From positions 1 to 33,314 of the forward strand of contig NZ_JACIFV010000044.1 of assembly GCF_014197535.1 (NCBI RefSeq): 33,314 bases of DNA, written 5' to 3'. A program made the position numbers and the translations under genes. This stretch comes from Rhizobium aethiopicum. GTDB lineage: Bacteria > Pseudomonadota > Alphaproteobacteria > Rhizobiales > Rhizobiaceae. Positions 16,407 through 23,833 of this stretch are shown here, in pieces (the first letter of the stretch is position 1; every line of letters starts with the position of its first letter). Below the pieces are notes generated by a model. The model was given only the letters and a program-made list of their open reading frames with translations, made no database searches and was not told the origin of the DNA.

Positions 16407-16760
16407 TTAGTCTCGGCAGACCCAAAGCTTTCGCGTCGTTTCGATCACCCTCCAGGTTCCGACGAAACCTGGATGCATGGCGAAAGCGTCGCCGGCAACG
16501 ATGCGTCGCGGCTCACAGCCATCCTCAATCAATTCGGACACACCCGACAGAATGACACAGAATTCGAAAGTTTCGCCCTTGATCGAGCGGTATGCGCCGG
16601 GCGTCGCTTCCCAGACGCCGGAGCGAACGACGCCGTCGGCGGTCTGCGCGATGTCCCAGGAGAGAAACTGCGGATTTCCCTCGACCAGCCTTTCAGGCGC
16701 GGGCTGGCCTTTACGCGGTTCAGGCAGATTGTTGTAATCGACGAAAGTGAGTTTGGACAT
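16407..16760 (-). CDS. Small cupin protein, DUF861/Cupin_3 type (paralogue 2)
   Basis: A 117-aa single-domain cupin, the most divergent of three in the window. It shares PERL, GVWEATPG, the block KGETFEFC at residues 61-68 and GDAFAMHPGFVGTWRVIET. An AAAGG-type SD lies before ATG 16760. The gene is wedged between the last permease gene (23-nt gap) and the FAD oxidoreductase gene, so it is firmly part of the transporter operon. Its placement in an amino acid uptake and oxidation operon suggests a role on the transported compound or its product, perhaps as a metabolite-binding or isomerising protein. No activity is established that I can cite. Confidence 0.85.
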   Translation of the reverse strand: MSKLTFVDYNNLPEPRKGQPAPERLVEGNPQFLSWDIAQTADGVVRSGVWEATPGAYRSIKGETFEFCVILSGVSELIEDGCEPRRIVAGDAFAMHPGFVGTWRVIETTRKLWVCRD

Positions 16761-16783
16761 TGGAAGACCTTTCTTTGATCTGC

Positions 16784-17464
16784 TTATCGGGCAAACGACA
16801 GGCGCCGTTCGAGGAGTTTCAAACCTGTCAAGACGACGACGTTTATAGTGAGATAGAACGCTGCGGTGACGATGAAGATGTCCATGATCGCGAACGTCTC
16901 GCTCATGAGCCGCTTCGCATATCCGGTTATTTCCAGAACGGTAATCGTTGACGCGAGGCTGGATTCCTTCACGATGATCGCCGCCTCGCTGCTATAAGCG
17001 GGAAGAGCCTGGCGCACGGCAAGCGGGAACTTCACCCTCCTGAAGACGTGCCACGGGTGCATGCCACAGGCTTCTGCCGCTTCGATAAGTCCTTTCGGCA
17101 GGGAGAGGAAAGCCGTGCGGAAAATCTCCGCCGTGTAGGCACCGGTGTTGAGCACCACCGCAAGGATTGCAGCGTTCAGCCCATCTCCGATCATCCACCA
17201 CAGAATGGGGTTCTGACGAATAAAACTCACCTGGGCCAAGCCGTAATAGATGACGAAGACCTGGACCAGCATAGGCGTGCCGCGGAAGATCGCGCAGTAG
17301 GCGTCGCATACGCGGCGCAACACCCGGCTTCTCGAGCAGCGCGCGAGCCCGACGGCGACACCAAAGGGAAGCCCGATACCGACGCCGAACACGGCGATCA
17401 GCAACGTCGTCTTGGCACCTATGACAAGGAACGGCACGGCATATGCAATTATTCCAAGATCCAT
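16784..17464 (-). CDS. Polar amino acid ABC transporter permease (second)
   Basis: A 226-aa inner-membrane permease of the HisMQ/polar-amino-acid type. Several hydrophobic helices are visible (YAVPFLVIGAKTTLLIAVFG near the N-terminus, VTAAFYLTINVVVLTGL near the C-terminus). The cytoplasmic EAA loop that docks to the ATPase is in EAAEACGMHPWHVFRRVKFP. I choose ATG 17464, one nucleotide after the upstream permease stop, with GAGGAAG inside the upstream gene as SD; a longer frame to 17497 would overlap the upstream gene and add charged residues atypical for this family. It forms a heterodimeric channel with the next permease. Confidence 0.9.
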   Translation of the reverse strand: MDLGIIAYAVPFLVIGAKTTLLIAVFGVGIGLPFGVAVGLARCSRSRVLRRVCDAYCAIFRGTPMLVQVFVIYYGLAQVSFIRQNPILWWMIGDGLNAAILAVVLNTGAYTAEIFRTAFLSLPKGLIEAAEACGMHPWHVFRRVKFPLAVRQALPAYSSEAAIIVKESSLASTITVLEITGYAKRLMSETFAIMDIFIVTAAFYLTINVVVLTGLKLLERRLSFAR

Positions 17465-17465
17465 G

Positions 17466-18185
17466 TCATCTTCCTCGGAAGCCGCGGTCGAGCGCACGTT
17501 CGGCGCTGGAAAACGCGGTTTGACTGACTGCGGTCATGCAGAAGAAGAGCGCCGCAGCGATGCAGTAGAAAAGCAACGGGGATCGCGTGATTCCTGCACC
17601 GATGGCAGCCGTCCTCATCAATTCCTGTAAGCCGACGACCGAGACGAGCGAAGTATCCTTGATCGTCATCTGCCAGACGTTGTTGATCCCGCCAAGCGCC
17701 AGCCGCAGTGCCAGTGGGAACGTGATGCGTATAAACGTTACACCTCTAGGCAAGGCCAGCGACTGAGCGGCTTCCAGCAGACCGTACGGCACCGCCTGAA
17801 GCGCACCCCGGATGACTTCGATCGAATAGGCGCACGAGATGACCGCGATCGCGATCACCCCGACGAGGTAGGGGTATGCGTCATCAGCCGAGTCCTGGTA
17901 GCCGAACGCAGCCGTAATCGCCTTCACCCACTCGATCGACCCGAAAAACAGGAGATAGATGACCAGCAGGCCCGGAACGCCACGAACAAGAATGCTGTAC
18001 CCGTCCACGAGTTGCGAGACGAACACGACCTTCCGCCAGCGCATGATGGCCAAGGGGGTTGCAACGAGAAAACCGAGTGCCATTCCGATCAAACCGATCA
18101 CGATCGTGACGACACTTCCTTTCAGCAGAGCCAGCGCCCAACTTTGCTCCACCATCAACACCCAAAGGTCACCCAACATGGACAC
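17466..18185 (-). CDS. Polar amino acid ABC transporter permease (first)
   Basis: A 239-aa inner-membrane permease of the same family. Hydrophobic segments include ALALLKGSVVTIVIGLIGMA, VPGLLVIYLLFFGS and VGVIAIAVISCAYSIEVI; the EAA loop is EAAQSLALPRGVTFIRITFP. The gene lies 54 nt behind the binding-protein gene and its stop is separated from the next permease start by one nucleotide, so expression of the two is almost certainly coupled. Two different permeases, one ATPase and one periplasmic receptor make a complete importer for an amino acid or related polar compound. Confidence 0.9.
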   Translation of the reverse strand: MSMLGDLWVLMVEQSWALALLKGSVVTIVIGLIGMALGFLVATPLAIMRWRKVVFVSQLVDGYSILVRGVPGLLVIYLLFFGSIEWVKAITAAFGYQDSADDAYPYLVGVIAIAVISCAYSIEVIRGALQAVPYGLLEAAQSLALPRGVTFIRITFPLALRLALGGINNVWQMTIKDTSLVSVVGLQELMRTAAIGAGITRSPLLFYCIAAALFFCMTAVSQTAFSSAERALDRGFRGR

Positions 18186-18239
18186 AATCCCCGTGACCTG
18201 CCCTGGGCCGTGCCAAGGCAGGCTTCATGTTCGAAACGA

Positions 18240-19058
18240 TCACTTCTTGCAGGGAATCGTGTAGTCGTCCTGGAACCAACGCATCGAGGCTTCTTTGACC
18301 TTGCCATCGTTGATCATGTTGCAGAGGGCGGCATCGACCTTGGTCTTGAGTTCGGTATTGCCCTTGCGCATGCCGACTCCCATGCCATGGCCAAGAACGT
18401 CTGGGTCATCCATGGCCATGATCTTCAGGTCGATCCTGGTGAAGTTGGCGCCGTCGGGCGTTGCGAAAAAATCCATCCATGTCGGCGAATCCGCGAAGGC
18501 GACGTCGATACGGCCGCTCGCGAGATCGGCGGTCAGCTGCGTGACGGCGTCGTATGTCTTAAGATCGGCGCCGTGCATCCGCTTCTCCATGAACCTGGCG
18601 TAGGTCGTCCCGGTGACGACGCCGACACTCTTGCCCTGGAGGGCCTTTTCGATTTCAGCGAGGCTCTTGAGCCCTGCAAGCGGGGAGTCCTTGGAGACAG
18701 CGAAATAGAGCGGTGTTGTCGCATAGGGGATGGAGTAGTCGATCTTCTTCTGACGTTCGGCGGTGATACCAAGGCCGGAAATGATGACGTCAAAGCGATC
18801 TTTATCCATGGAGGGCACCAGCGAGCTGAATGTCTGCACGACGAATTCACACTTCAGTTTCAGCTCGGCGCAGATGCCGTTGGCGATATCGGCGTCGAAC
18901 CCGGTTACCTTGCCGCTCGGGTCGGCCATGCTGAACTTCGGCGCATCGCCCTCCGTCCCGATGCGCAGAACGCCGTCCTTTGCCGACGCGCCCGTTGCCA
19001 GTGAGCAGACGAGAAGGCTCGTTGCGAATGCTGACTTGATGAGATTGCTGTTGATCAT
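18240..19058 (-). CDS. Periplasmic amino acid-binding protein of ABC transporter
   Basis: A 272-aa family 3 (polar amino acid) solute-binding protein. A typical Sec signal peptide ends near residue 26 (LLVCSLATGASA, then KDG). The mature part starts with VLRIGTEGDAPKFSMADPSG and shows FDADIANGICAELKLKCEFV and DVIISGLGITAERQKKIDYS, the usual signatures. It lies 36 nt behind the ATPase gene and 54 nt before the first permease. Ligand specificity cannot be read directly; the operon's dehydratase, reductase and oxidoreductase suggest a hydroxylated or N-substituted amino acid. Confidence 0.92.
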   Translation of the reverse strand: MINSNLIKSAFATSLLVCSLATGASAKDGVLRIGTEGDAPKFSMADPSGKVTGFDADIANGICAELKLKCEFVVQTFSSLVPSMDKDRFDVIISGLGITAERQKKIDYSIPYATTPLYFAVSKDSPLAGLKSLAEIEKALQGKSVGVVTGTTYARFMEKRMHGADLKTYDAVTQLTADLASGRIDVAFADSPTWMDFFATPDGANFTRIDLKIMAMDDPDVLGHGMGVGMRKGNTELKTKVDAALCNMINDGKVKEASMRWFQDDYTIPCKK

Positions 19059-19094
19059 AATGTTACCCCTTTTGGTTTTCGTTGTAGCGCGCTT

Positions 19095-19871
19095 TCAGGC
19101 GTTGGCCGCCATCACTGTCGATAGAAACCGCTTCACTCCTTCCGTCGCCGGGTTTCGAAACAATTCCTTCGGTTCGTCATCCTGCTCAAGGCGGCCGTTT
19201 TGCAGGAATATCATCCGGTTCGACACATCGCGTGCGAACCGCATTTCATGCGTGACGAGGAGGATCGTAGCCCCCGCTTCCGCCAGCGCCCTTATGACTT
19301 TCAGCACTTCACCCACGAGCTCGGGGTCCAGTGCAGATGTCGGCTCATCGCACAGCATCAGTTTTGGTCTCATTGCCAAAACACGCGCGATCGCGACGCG
19401 TTGTTGCTGCCCGCCCGAAAGCTGCTGCGGGTAGCGATCGCGGAAGCTCGCCATGCCCACTTTCGACAAGGCCGAGAGCGCTACCTCTTCGGCGTCTTTC
19501 TTCCCGAGTTTCAGCACCCAAACGAGTGCCTCGGTCACGTTGGACAGGACGCTCAGATGAGGCCAGAGATTGAAGTTCTGGAACACCATGCCGATCTGTC
19601 GGCGAAGATTCCTGATATCGCGAGCGTTGACGATCTGGCTCCCGCCGCGCTCGTCATTGACGACGGAGACGGACTGGCCCATGCACTCGATCCGACCCGA
19701 TGTCGGCGTCTCCAGAAAATTGATGCAGCGAAGTGCGGTGCTTTTTCCACATCCGGACGACCCGATGAGCGAGATCACTTCACCCTCTCGCATGTTGAAG
19801 CTGATCCCATCCAGGACCGTCGTCGATCCGAATGTTTTAGTGAGGTCATGCACCTTCAGAACGTTGTTCAT
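19095..19871 (-). CDS. Amino acid ABC transporter ATP-binding protein
   Basis: A 258-aa ATPase of the polar amino acid uptake type. Walker A is GSSGCGKST, the Q-loop is MVFQNFNLWPH, the ABC signature is LSGGQQQR, Walker B is LMLCDEPTSALD and the switch His is in LLVTHEM. The start is ATG 19871, with GGAAAGG about 7 nt upstream; the frame extends to a GTG at 19901, which I reject because the family N-terminus begins at NVLKVHDLTKTFG. It is the first gene of an eight-gene minus-strand operon ending at 12926, and it follows the operator array at 19949-20020. Confidence 0.93.
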   Translation of the reverse strand: MNNVLKVHDLTKTFGSTTVLDGISFNMREGEVISLIGSSGCGKSTALRCINFLETPTSGRIECMGQSVSVVNDERGGSQIVNARDIRNLRRQIGMVFQNFNLWPHLSVLSNVTEALVWVLKLGKKDAEEVALSALSKVGMASFRDRYPQQLSGGQQQRVAIARVLAMRPKLMLCDEPTSALDPELVGEVLKVIRALAEAGATILLVTHEMRFARDVSNRMIFLQNGRLEQDDEPKELFRNPATEGVKRFLSTVMAANA

Positions 19872-19948
19872 GCGCTGCACCTTTCCAAAGCGAACGGCCA
19901 CCGGTTTTTACAGCGGGGGGCCCTGTCAGTTGCTTTGGCGTCAACGCA

Positions 19949-20020
19949 ACCAATCTGAACCTTACTTGCAGTTATAATAAGATTGGTCTCATTATTGGTG
20001 TCAATATAGATCAATTTGGT
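19949..20020 (-). promoter_or_regulatory. Operator/promoter array of ATTGGT boxes before the ABC operon
   Basis: ACCAAT lies at 19949-19954, ATTGGT at 19982-19987 and 19994-19999, and the one-mismatch TTTGGT at 20015-20020. The start spacings are 33, 12 and 21, against 32, 12 and 21 at 10220-10290. A TTGACA -35-like element is embedded on the minus strand (19999-20004), followed by AT-rich sequence toward the ATPase gene. The match to the SSADH control region marks the two transcripts as one regulon. Confidence 0.75.
19994..20014. repeat. 21-bp perfect repeat, copy 2
   Basis: Identical over all 21 bases to 10264-10284, with the same orientation relative to its downstream minus-strand gene. 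It forms the centre of the ABC-operon operator array. Confidence 0.9.
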
Positions 20021-20419
20021 TGCGCAAATATTTTTGCGGCGGGTCATGATTGCGGTATCGAATGACGTCGTCGATAAGATTGGAATAGGTAACTGATTCC
20101 TCCGGAGCATGACCGGGGAATGAGTCTGCGTGTTACCGCGCTGCAGCCTCATTGGAGAGGAAAGTGCGCGCTTGTCGGCGTGTCGGCAGAGAACTTTCCC
20201 TCGCAGCGGGTAAACTCGACTTCCCCTCATCGTCTGCTTAGCACGGCGGAAGACGCCCTGGGCCCGGATTATTTGTTCGTTCGAGTTTTTCGATCCAGAT
20301 GGTCTCACACGGCGGCATCATGAGCAAAATGCACGGCAGATTGGTCTGTTTGTACCGTTCCGACTGAGCGATTTGCATCTGATGATATGCGGATAAATCG
20401 CTTCATCGGAGGAAGCCAC

Positions 20420-21481
20420 ATGAAAATCTACAATATTGCCCTAATCGGATTTGGTGGCGTCAACCGTGCTTTGGCCGAACTCATCGCGACGAAGAATCCT
20501 CTGTGGGAACAGGATCTCGGTTTCCGCCTGAACATCGTCGCCGTCAGCGATCTCTATCTCGGTTCCGTCATTTCGCCGAACGGTCTGGATGCCAAGACCC
20601 TCGTGGAGGCGAATTTCGCGAAGGGCGGTTTTGGCGGGCTCTCCGGCGGCAGCGCCGAAGCTGACAACGAAGCCATCATCAAGACGGCGCCTGCCGACAT
20701 CGTTGTGGAGGCGACATTTACGAACCCGACGGACGGCGAGCCCGCGGTTTCGCACTGCCGTTGGGCTCTGAACTCGGGCAAGCACGTCGTCACCACGAAC
20801 AAGGGGCCTGTTGCAATCGCTGCTCGGGAACTGAAAGCCCTTGCCGAGGCGAACAGCGTTCATTTCGAGTATGAGGGATCCGTCATGAGCGGCACGCCCG
20901 TCATAAGGATGGCAGAGAAGACCCTCGCTGGCGCGGAGATCAAAGGGTTCGAAGGGATCCTCAACGGCACGTCGAACTTCGTCCTCGGTCGCATGGAGCA
21001 GGGTCTTGACTTTGCCAGCGCTGTCGCGGAAGCGCAGGCGCTGGGCTATGCCGAAGCCGATCCTACCGCCGATGTCGAGGGTTTCGACGTTCGCCTGAAA
21101 GTCGTGATCTTGGCAAATGAGCTGCTGGGAGCAAATCTTAAGCCGGAGGATGTCGCCTGCAACGGCATCTCCAAGCTTTCTACCTCCGACATTCGAGCAG
21201 CTGCCAAGGCTGAAAGTCGTTGGAAACTGGTCGGGTCAGCAGTTCGCAATGCCGACGGGACGATAACCGGCAGTGTCGCGCCCAAACAGCTTGCCCTCGG
21301 ACATCCGCTCGCCGGCGTCAACGGCGCTACCAACGCAGTATCGCTGAACACAGAGCTTCTCGGCCCCGTCACCTTGAGCGGCCCGGGCGCCGGTCGAGTC
21401 GAAACCGCCTTCGCACTGCTGTCCGACATCGTGGCTATACACAATGCGCATTCGCCAAATTTCGCAAAGGAGGCCGCGTGA
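20420..21481 (+). CDS. hom: Homoserine dehydrogenase, catalytic form without ACT domain
   Basis: A 353-aa enzyme interconverting homoserine and aspartate 4-semialdehyde with NAD(P). The nucleotide fold opens with IALIGFGGVNRALAE. Lys128 (TTNKGP), the NGTSNF segment, and Glu212, Asp218, Asp223 and Lys227 (EADPTADVEGFDVRLKV) align with the yeast catalytic residues Glu208, Asp214, Asp219 and Lys223. It lacks the ACT domain through which biosynthetic enzymes are inhibited by threonine, as fits a catabolic enzyme. SD GGAGGAAG (20408-20415) fixes ATG 20420. Its stop overlaps the start of the next gene by one base. With the ALDH and aspartase downstream it reads as the first step of homoserine degradation. 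A related hydroxy-amino acid could also be the substrate. Confidence 0.9.
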   Translation: MKIYNIALIGFGGVNRALAELIATKNPLWEQDLGFRLNIVAVSDLYLGSVISPNGLDAKTLVEANFAKGGFGGLSGGSAEADNEAIIKTAPADIVVEATFTNPTDGEPAVSHCRWALNSGKHVVTTNKGPVAIAARELKALAEANSVHFEYEGSVMSGTPVIRMAEKTLAGAEIKGFEGILNGTSNFVLGRMEQGLDFASAVAEAQALGYAEADPTADVEGFDVRLKVVILANELLGANLKPEDVACNGISKLSTSDIRAAAKAESRWKLVGSAVRNADGTITGSVAPKQLALGHPLAGVNGATNAVSLNTELLGPVTLSGPGAGRVETAFALLSDIVAIHNAHSPNFAKEAA

Positions 21482-22893
21482 TGCCCGGTCTCGCCTTGAA
21501 ACCTGCCTCTTCCAAAGAGATTATCGTCACTAATCCGTTCGATGGAAGCTTTGTCGGCACGATCCCAGAGACCAGTGCCGAGGCTGTGGACCTGTTGCTC
21601 GAACGCGCCAGGCGCGGCGCGCGAATTGCCCGGTCGCTCCCCCGCCACCAGCGCTCTGCAATTCTCGAAAGGGCCGCAGCCACCATTGAAGAACGCAAGG
21701 AGGAGTTTGCGCTCCTGATCGTACGGGAGGCGGGGAAGACGATTGCCCAGGCCCGCAAGGAGGCGACACGTTGTGTCAACACACTGAAACTCTCCGCCGA
21801 AGAAGCCAAGCGCAATGCCGGCGAGGTTATTCCGTTTGATGCCTATGCTGGATCGGAATCTCGCCAGGGCTGGTACACACGGGAGCCGCTAGGGATCATA
21901 GCTGCGATCACGCCTTACAACGACCCGCTCAATCTCGTGGCCCACAAGCTTGGCCCTGCCATTGCCGGCGCAAACGCGGTACTTCTGAAGCCGTCGGAGC
22001 TTACACCTCTGTCGGCCATCAAGCTGGTGGAGGTCTTGATCGAAAGCGGCTTGCCGGAAGAGGTCATCACGGTCGCTGTCGGCGGCGCCGACCTGGGGAA
22101 GGCACTTGTTTCGGCAAAAGACGTTCGCATGGTCTCCTTTACAGGGGGATTTGTCACGGGCGAAGCCATTGCAAGATCTGCAGGCATCAAGAAGCTCGCA
22201 ATGGATCTCGGTGGCAATGCGCCGGTTATCGTGATGGAAAATAGCGATGTTCAGGCCGCCGTGGAAGATTGCGTGTCAGGCGCCTTCTGGGCGGCGGGCC
22301 AGAATTGCATCGGAACGCAGCGGATTCTGGTACAGCGCTCGGTCTATGAACGCTTCAAGACCGACTTCGTGGCGCGAACCGCCCGGATGAAGACCGGCGA
22401 TCCGATGAACTCCGAGACTGACATGGGCCCGATGATCTCCGAACGTGCGGTGAACCACGCCGCCGCAATGGTGGAACGAGCAATCGCTGCCGGCGCGACG
22501 CTGCTCTGCGGTCACAAGCCAGCCGGCACGATCTATCCCCCGACCGTCCTGGAAAACGTGCCGGCCACGTGCGACGTACTGAATGAGGAAGTCTTCGCCC
22601 CGGTCGTCATACTGCAGCCGTTCGATGAACTTGAAGAGGCGATAGAGCTGGCTAACAAGCCGGAATACAGCCTCCATGCCGGCATCTTTACCAACGATCT
22701 TGCCAGTGCGCTCGAGGCCGCCAAGCGGATCGATGCCGGCGGTGTCATGATCAACCAGTCGTCCGACTATCGGTTCGATGCAATGCCGTTTGGCGGATTC
22801 AAATACGGCAGCATGGGGCGCGAAGGCGTTCGCTTTGCTTATGAGGACATGACCCAGCCGAAGGTCGTCTGCATCACCTCGCTGCAGCACTGA
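21481..22893 (+). CDS. Aldehyde dehydrogenase, candidate aspartate-semialdehyde oxidising enzyme
   Basis: A 470-aa ALDH. Asn147 (TPYNDPLN), Lys170 (LLKPSELTP) and nucleophile Cys276 (GQNCIGTQRI) are in place. The general-base position, normally Glu in ELGG, is Asp242 (MDLGGNAP), and the usual FTGS loop reads FTGG. The frame is open back to 21220 inside hom, but the true start is ATG 21481, overlapping the hom stop by one base (TGATG). Coupling to homoserine dehydrogenase points to aspartate semialdehyde as the aldehyde and aspartate as the product, feeding the aspartase two genes later. This is inference from order; glycolaldehyde, lactaldehyde or other short aldehydes are alternatives for this ALDH branch. 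Confidence 0.88.
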   Translation: MPGLALKPASSKEIIVTNPFDGSFVGTIPETSAEAVDLLLERARRGARIARSLPRHQRSAILERAAATIEERKEEFALLIVREAGKTIAQARKEATRCVNTLKLSAEEAKRNAGEVIPFDAYAGSESRQGWYTREPLGIIAAITPYNDPLNLVAHKLGPAIAGANAVLLKPSELTPLSAIKLVEVLIESGLPEEVITVAVGGADLGKALVSAKDVRMVSFTGGFVTGEAIARSAGIKKLAMDLGGNAPVIVMENSDVQAAVEDCVSGAFWAAGQNCIGTQRILVQRSVYERFKTDFVARTARMKTGDPMNSETDMGPMISERAVNHAAAMVERAIAAGATLLCGHKPAGTIYPPTVLENVPATCDVLNEEVFAPVVILQPFDELEEAIELANKPEYSLHAGIFTNDLASALEAAKRIDAGGVMINQSSDYRFDAMPFGGFKYGSMGREGVRFAYEDMTQPKVVCITSLQH

Positions 22894-22943
22894 TCGCGGG
22901 CGCCAGCGCCAATTTGAACGCATCGTCGTTTTTGGAAGTCAAG

Positions 22944-23822
22944 ATGTTCAAAGGATCCATCACTGCCCTTGTCACCCCTTTTGCCGATGAGAAAGTCGAT
23001 GAGATTGCCCTCCGCAGCCTCATCGAATGGCAGATCGCCGAAGGCACGTCAGGGCTTGCCCCCTGCGGAACAACGGGGGAAAGCCCGACCCTCAGCCATG
23101 CCGAACACAAGCGAGTCGTGGAACTCGCGATCTCGGCAGCGAATGGTCGGGTTCCGGTTATTGCCGGCGCCGGCTCCAACAGCACCGAGGAAGCGATCAG
23201 CTTCGTGCGGCACGCACAGGAGGCCGGTGCAGACGGTTTGCTGATCGTCGCGCCCTACTACAATAAACCCACCCAAGGGGGGATCTATCAGCACTTCAAG
23301 GCCATCGACGCTGAAGCTACGGTTCCGATCATTGTCTACAATATCCCGGGTCGGAGCGTGATCGATATTGAAGTCGAAACGCTTGCCCGGATTTTCAGGG
23401 ATTGTCCGAACGTCAAGGGTGTCAAGGACGCGACAGGCAATCTCTTGCGACCGTCGCTGGAGCGTATGGCCTGCGGCAATGAGTTCAATCTCCTCACCGG
23501 CGAAGACGGCACGGCGCTGGGTTACATGGCCCATGGCGGCCACGGTTGCATCTCGGTGACCGCGAACGTTGCTCCCCGGCTGTGTGCAGACTTCCAGCGG
23601 GCATGCCTGAAAGGCGACTTCGCGGCGGCACTGGCTCTTCAAGATCGACTGATGCCCCTGCATCGCGCGCTATTCCTCGAGACCAGCCCGGCTGGCGTGA
23701 AATTCGCGCTGGCGCAACTCTTGAAGATCCGCGGTGACCTGCGCCTTCCTCTCGTGGAGGTGAGCGATCCTGTTAAAGAGGTTATTACTCATGCCATGCG
23801 CCACGCCGGAATTCTGGACTAG
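22944..23822 (+). CDS. dapA: Dihydrodipicolinate synthase/N-acetylneuraminate lyase family protein
   Basis: A 292-aa class I aldolase-type lyase, exactly the usual length. Schiff-base Lys161 (GVKDATGN), the Thr43-Thr44 pair (CGTTGES), Tyr132 and Arg137 (VYNIPGRS) are all conserved as in true DapA, which condenses pyruvate with aspartate semialdehyde. ATG 22944 is preceded by GGAAG; an upstream TTG at 22914 is rejected. It lies 50 nt after the ALDH gene and 11 nt before the aspartase gene, in what otherwise looks like a degradative operon. It may draw aspartate semialdehyde into lysine precursors, or it may act in the cleavage direction on a 4-hydroxy-2-oxo acid. The conserved residues favour DapA chemistry, but the setting leaves the physiological role open. 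Confidence 0.85.
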   Translation: MFKGSITALVTPFADEKVDEIALRSLIEWQIAEGTSGLAPCGTTGESPTLSHAEHKRVVELAISAANGRVPVIAGAGSNSTEEAISFVRHAQEAGADGLLIVAPYYNKPTQGGIYQHFKAIDAEATVPIIVYNIPGRSVIDIEVETLARIFRDCPNVKGVKDATGNLLRPSLERMACGNEFNLLTGEDGTALGYMAHGGHGCISVTANVAPRLCADFQRACLKGDFAAALALQDRLMPLHRALFLETSPAGVKFALAQLLKIRGDLRLPLVEVSDPVKEVITHAMRHAGILD

Positions 23823-23833
23823 GGGAACGACGA

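Larger units (their letters stand above)
19872..20419. other. Divergent control region between ABC operon and homoserine dehydrogenase operon
   Basis: A 548-nt divergent intergenic region. The left part holds the ATTGGT array facing the ABC operon. A further ATTGGTC occurs at 20340-20346, about 75 nt before the hom start, and may be a related half-site. Overlapping short frames at 20120-20323 plus and 19868-20308 minus show no SD or motif and are not called. Confidence 0.5.
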
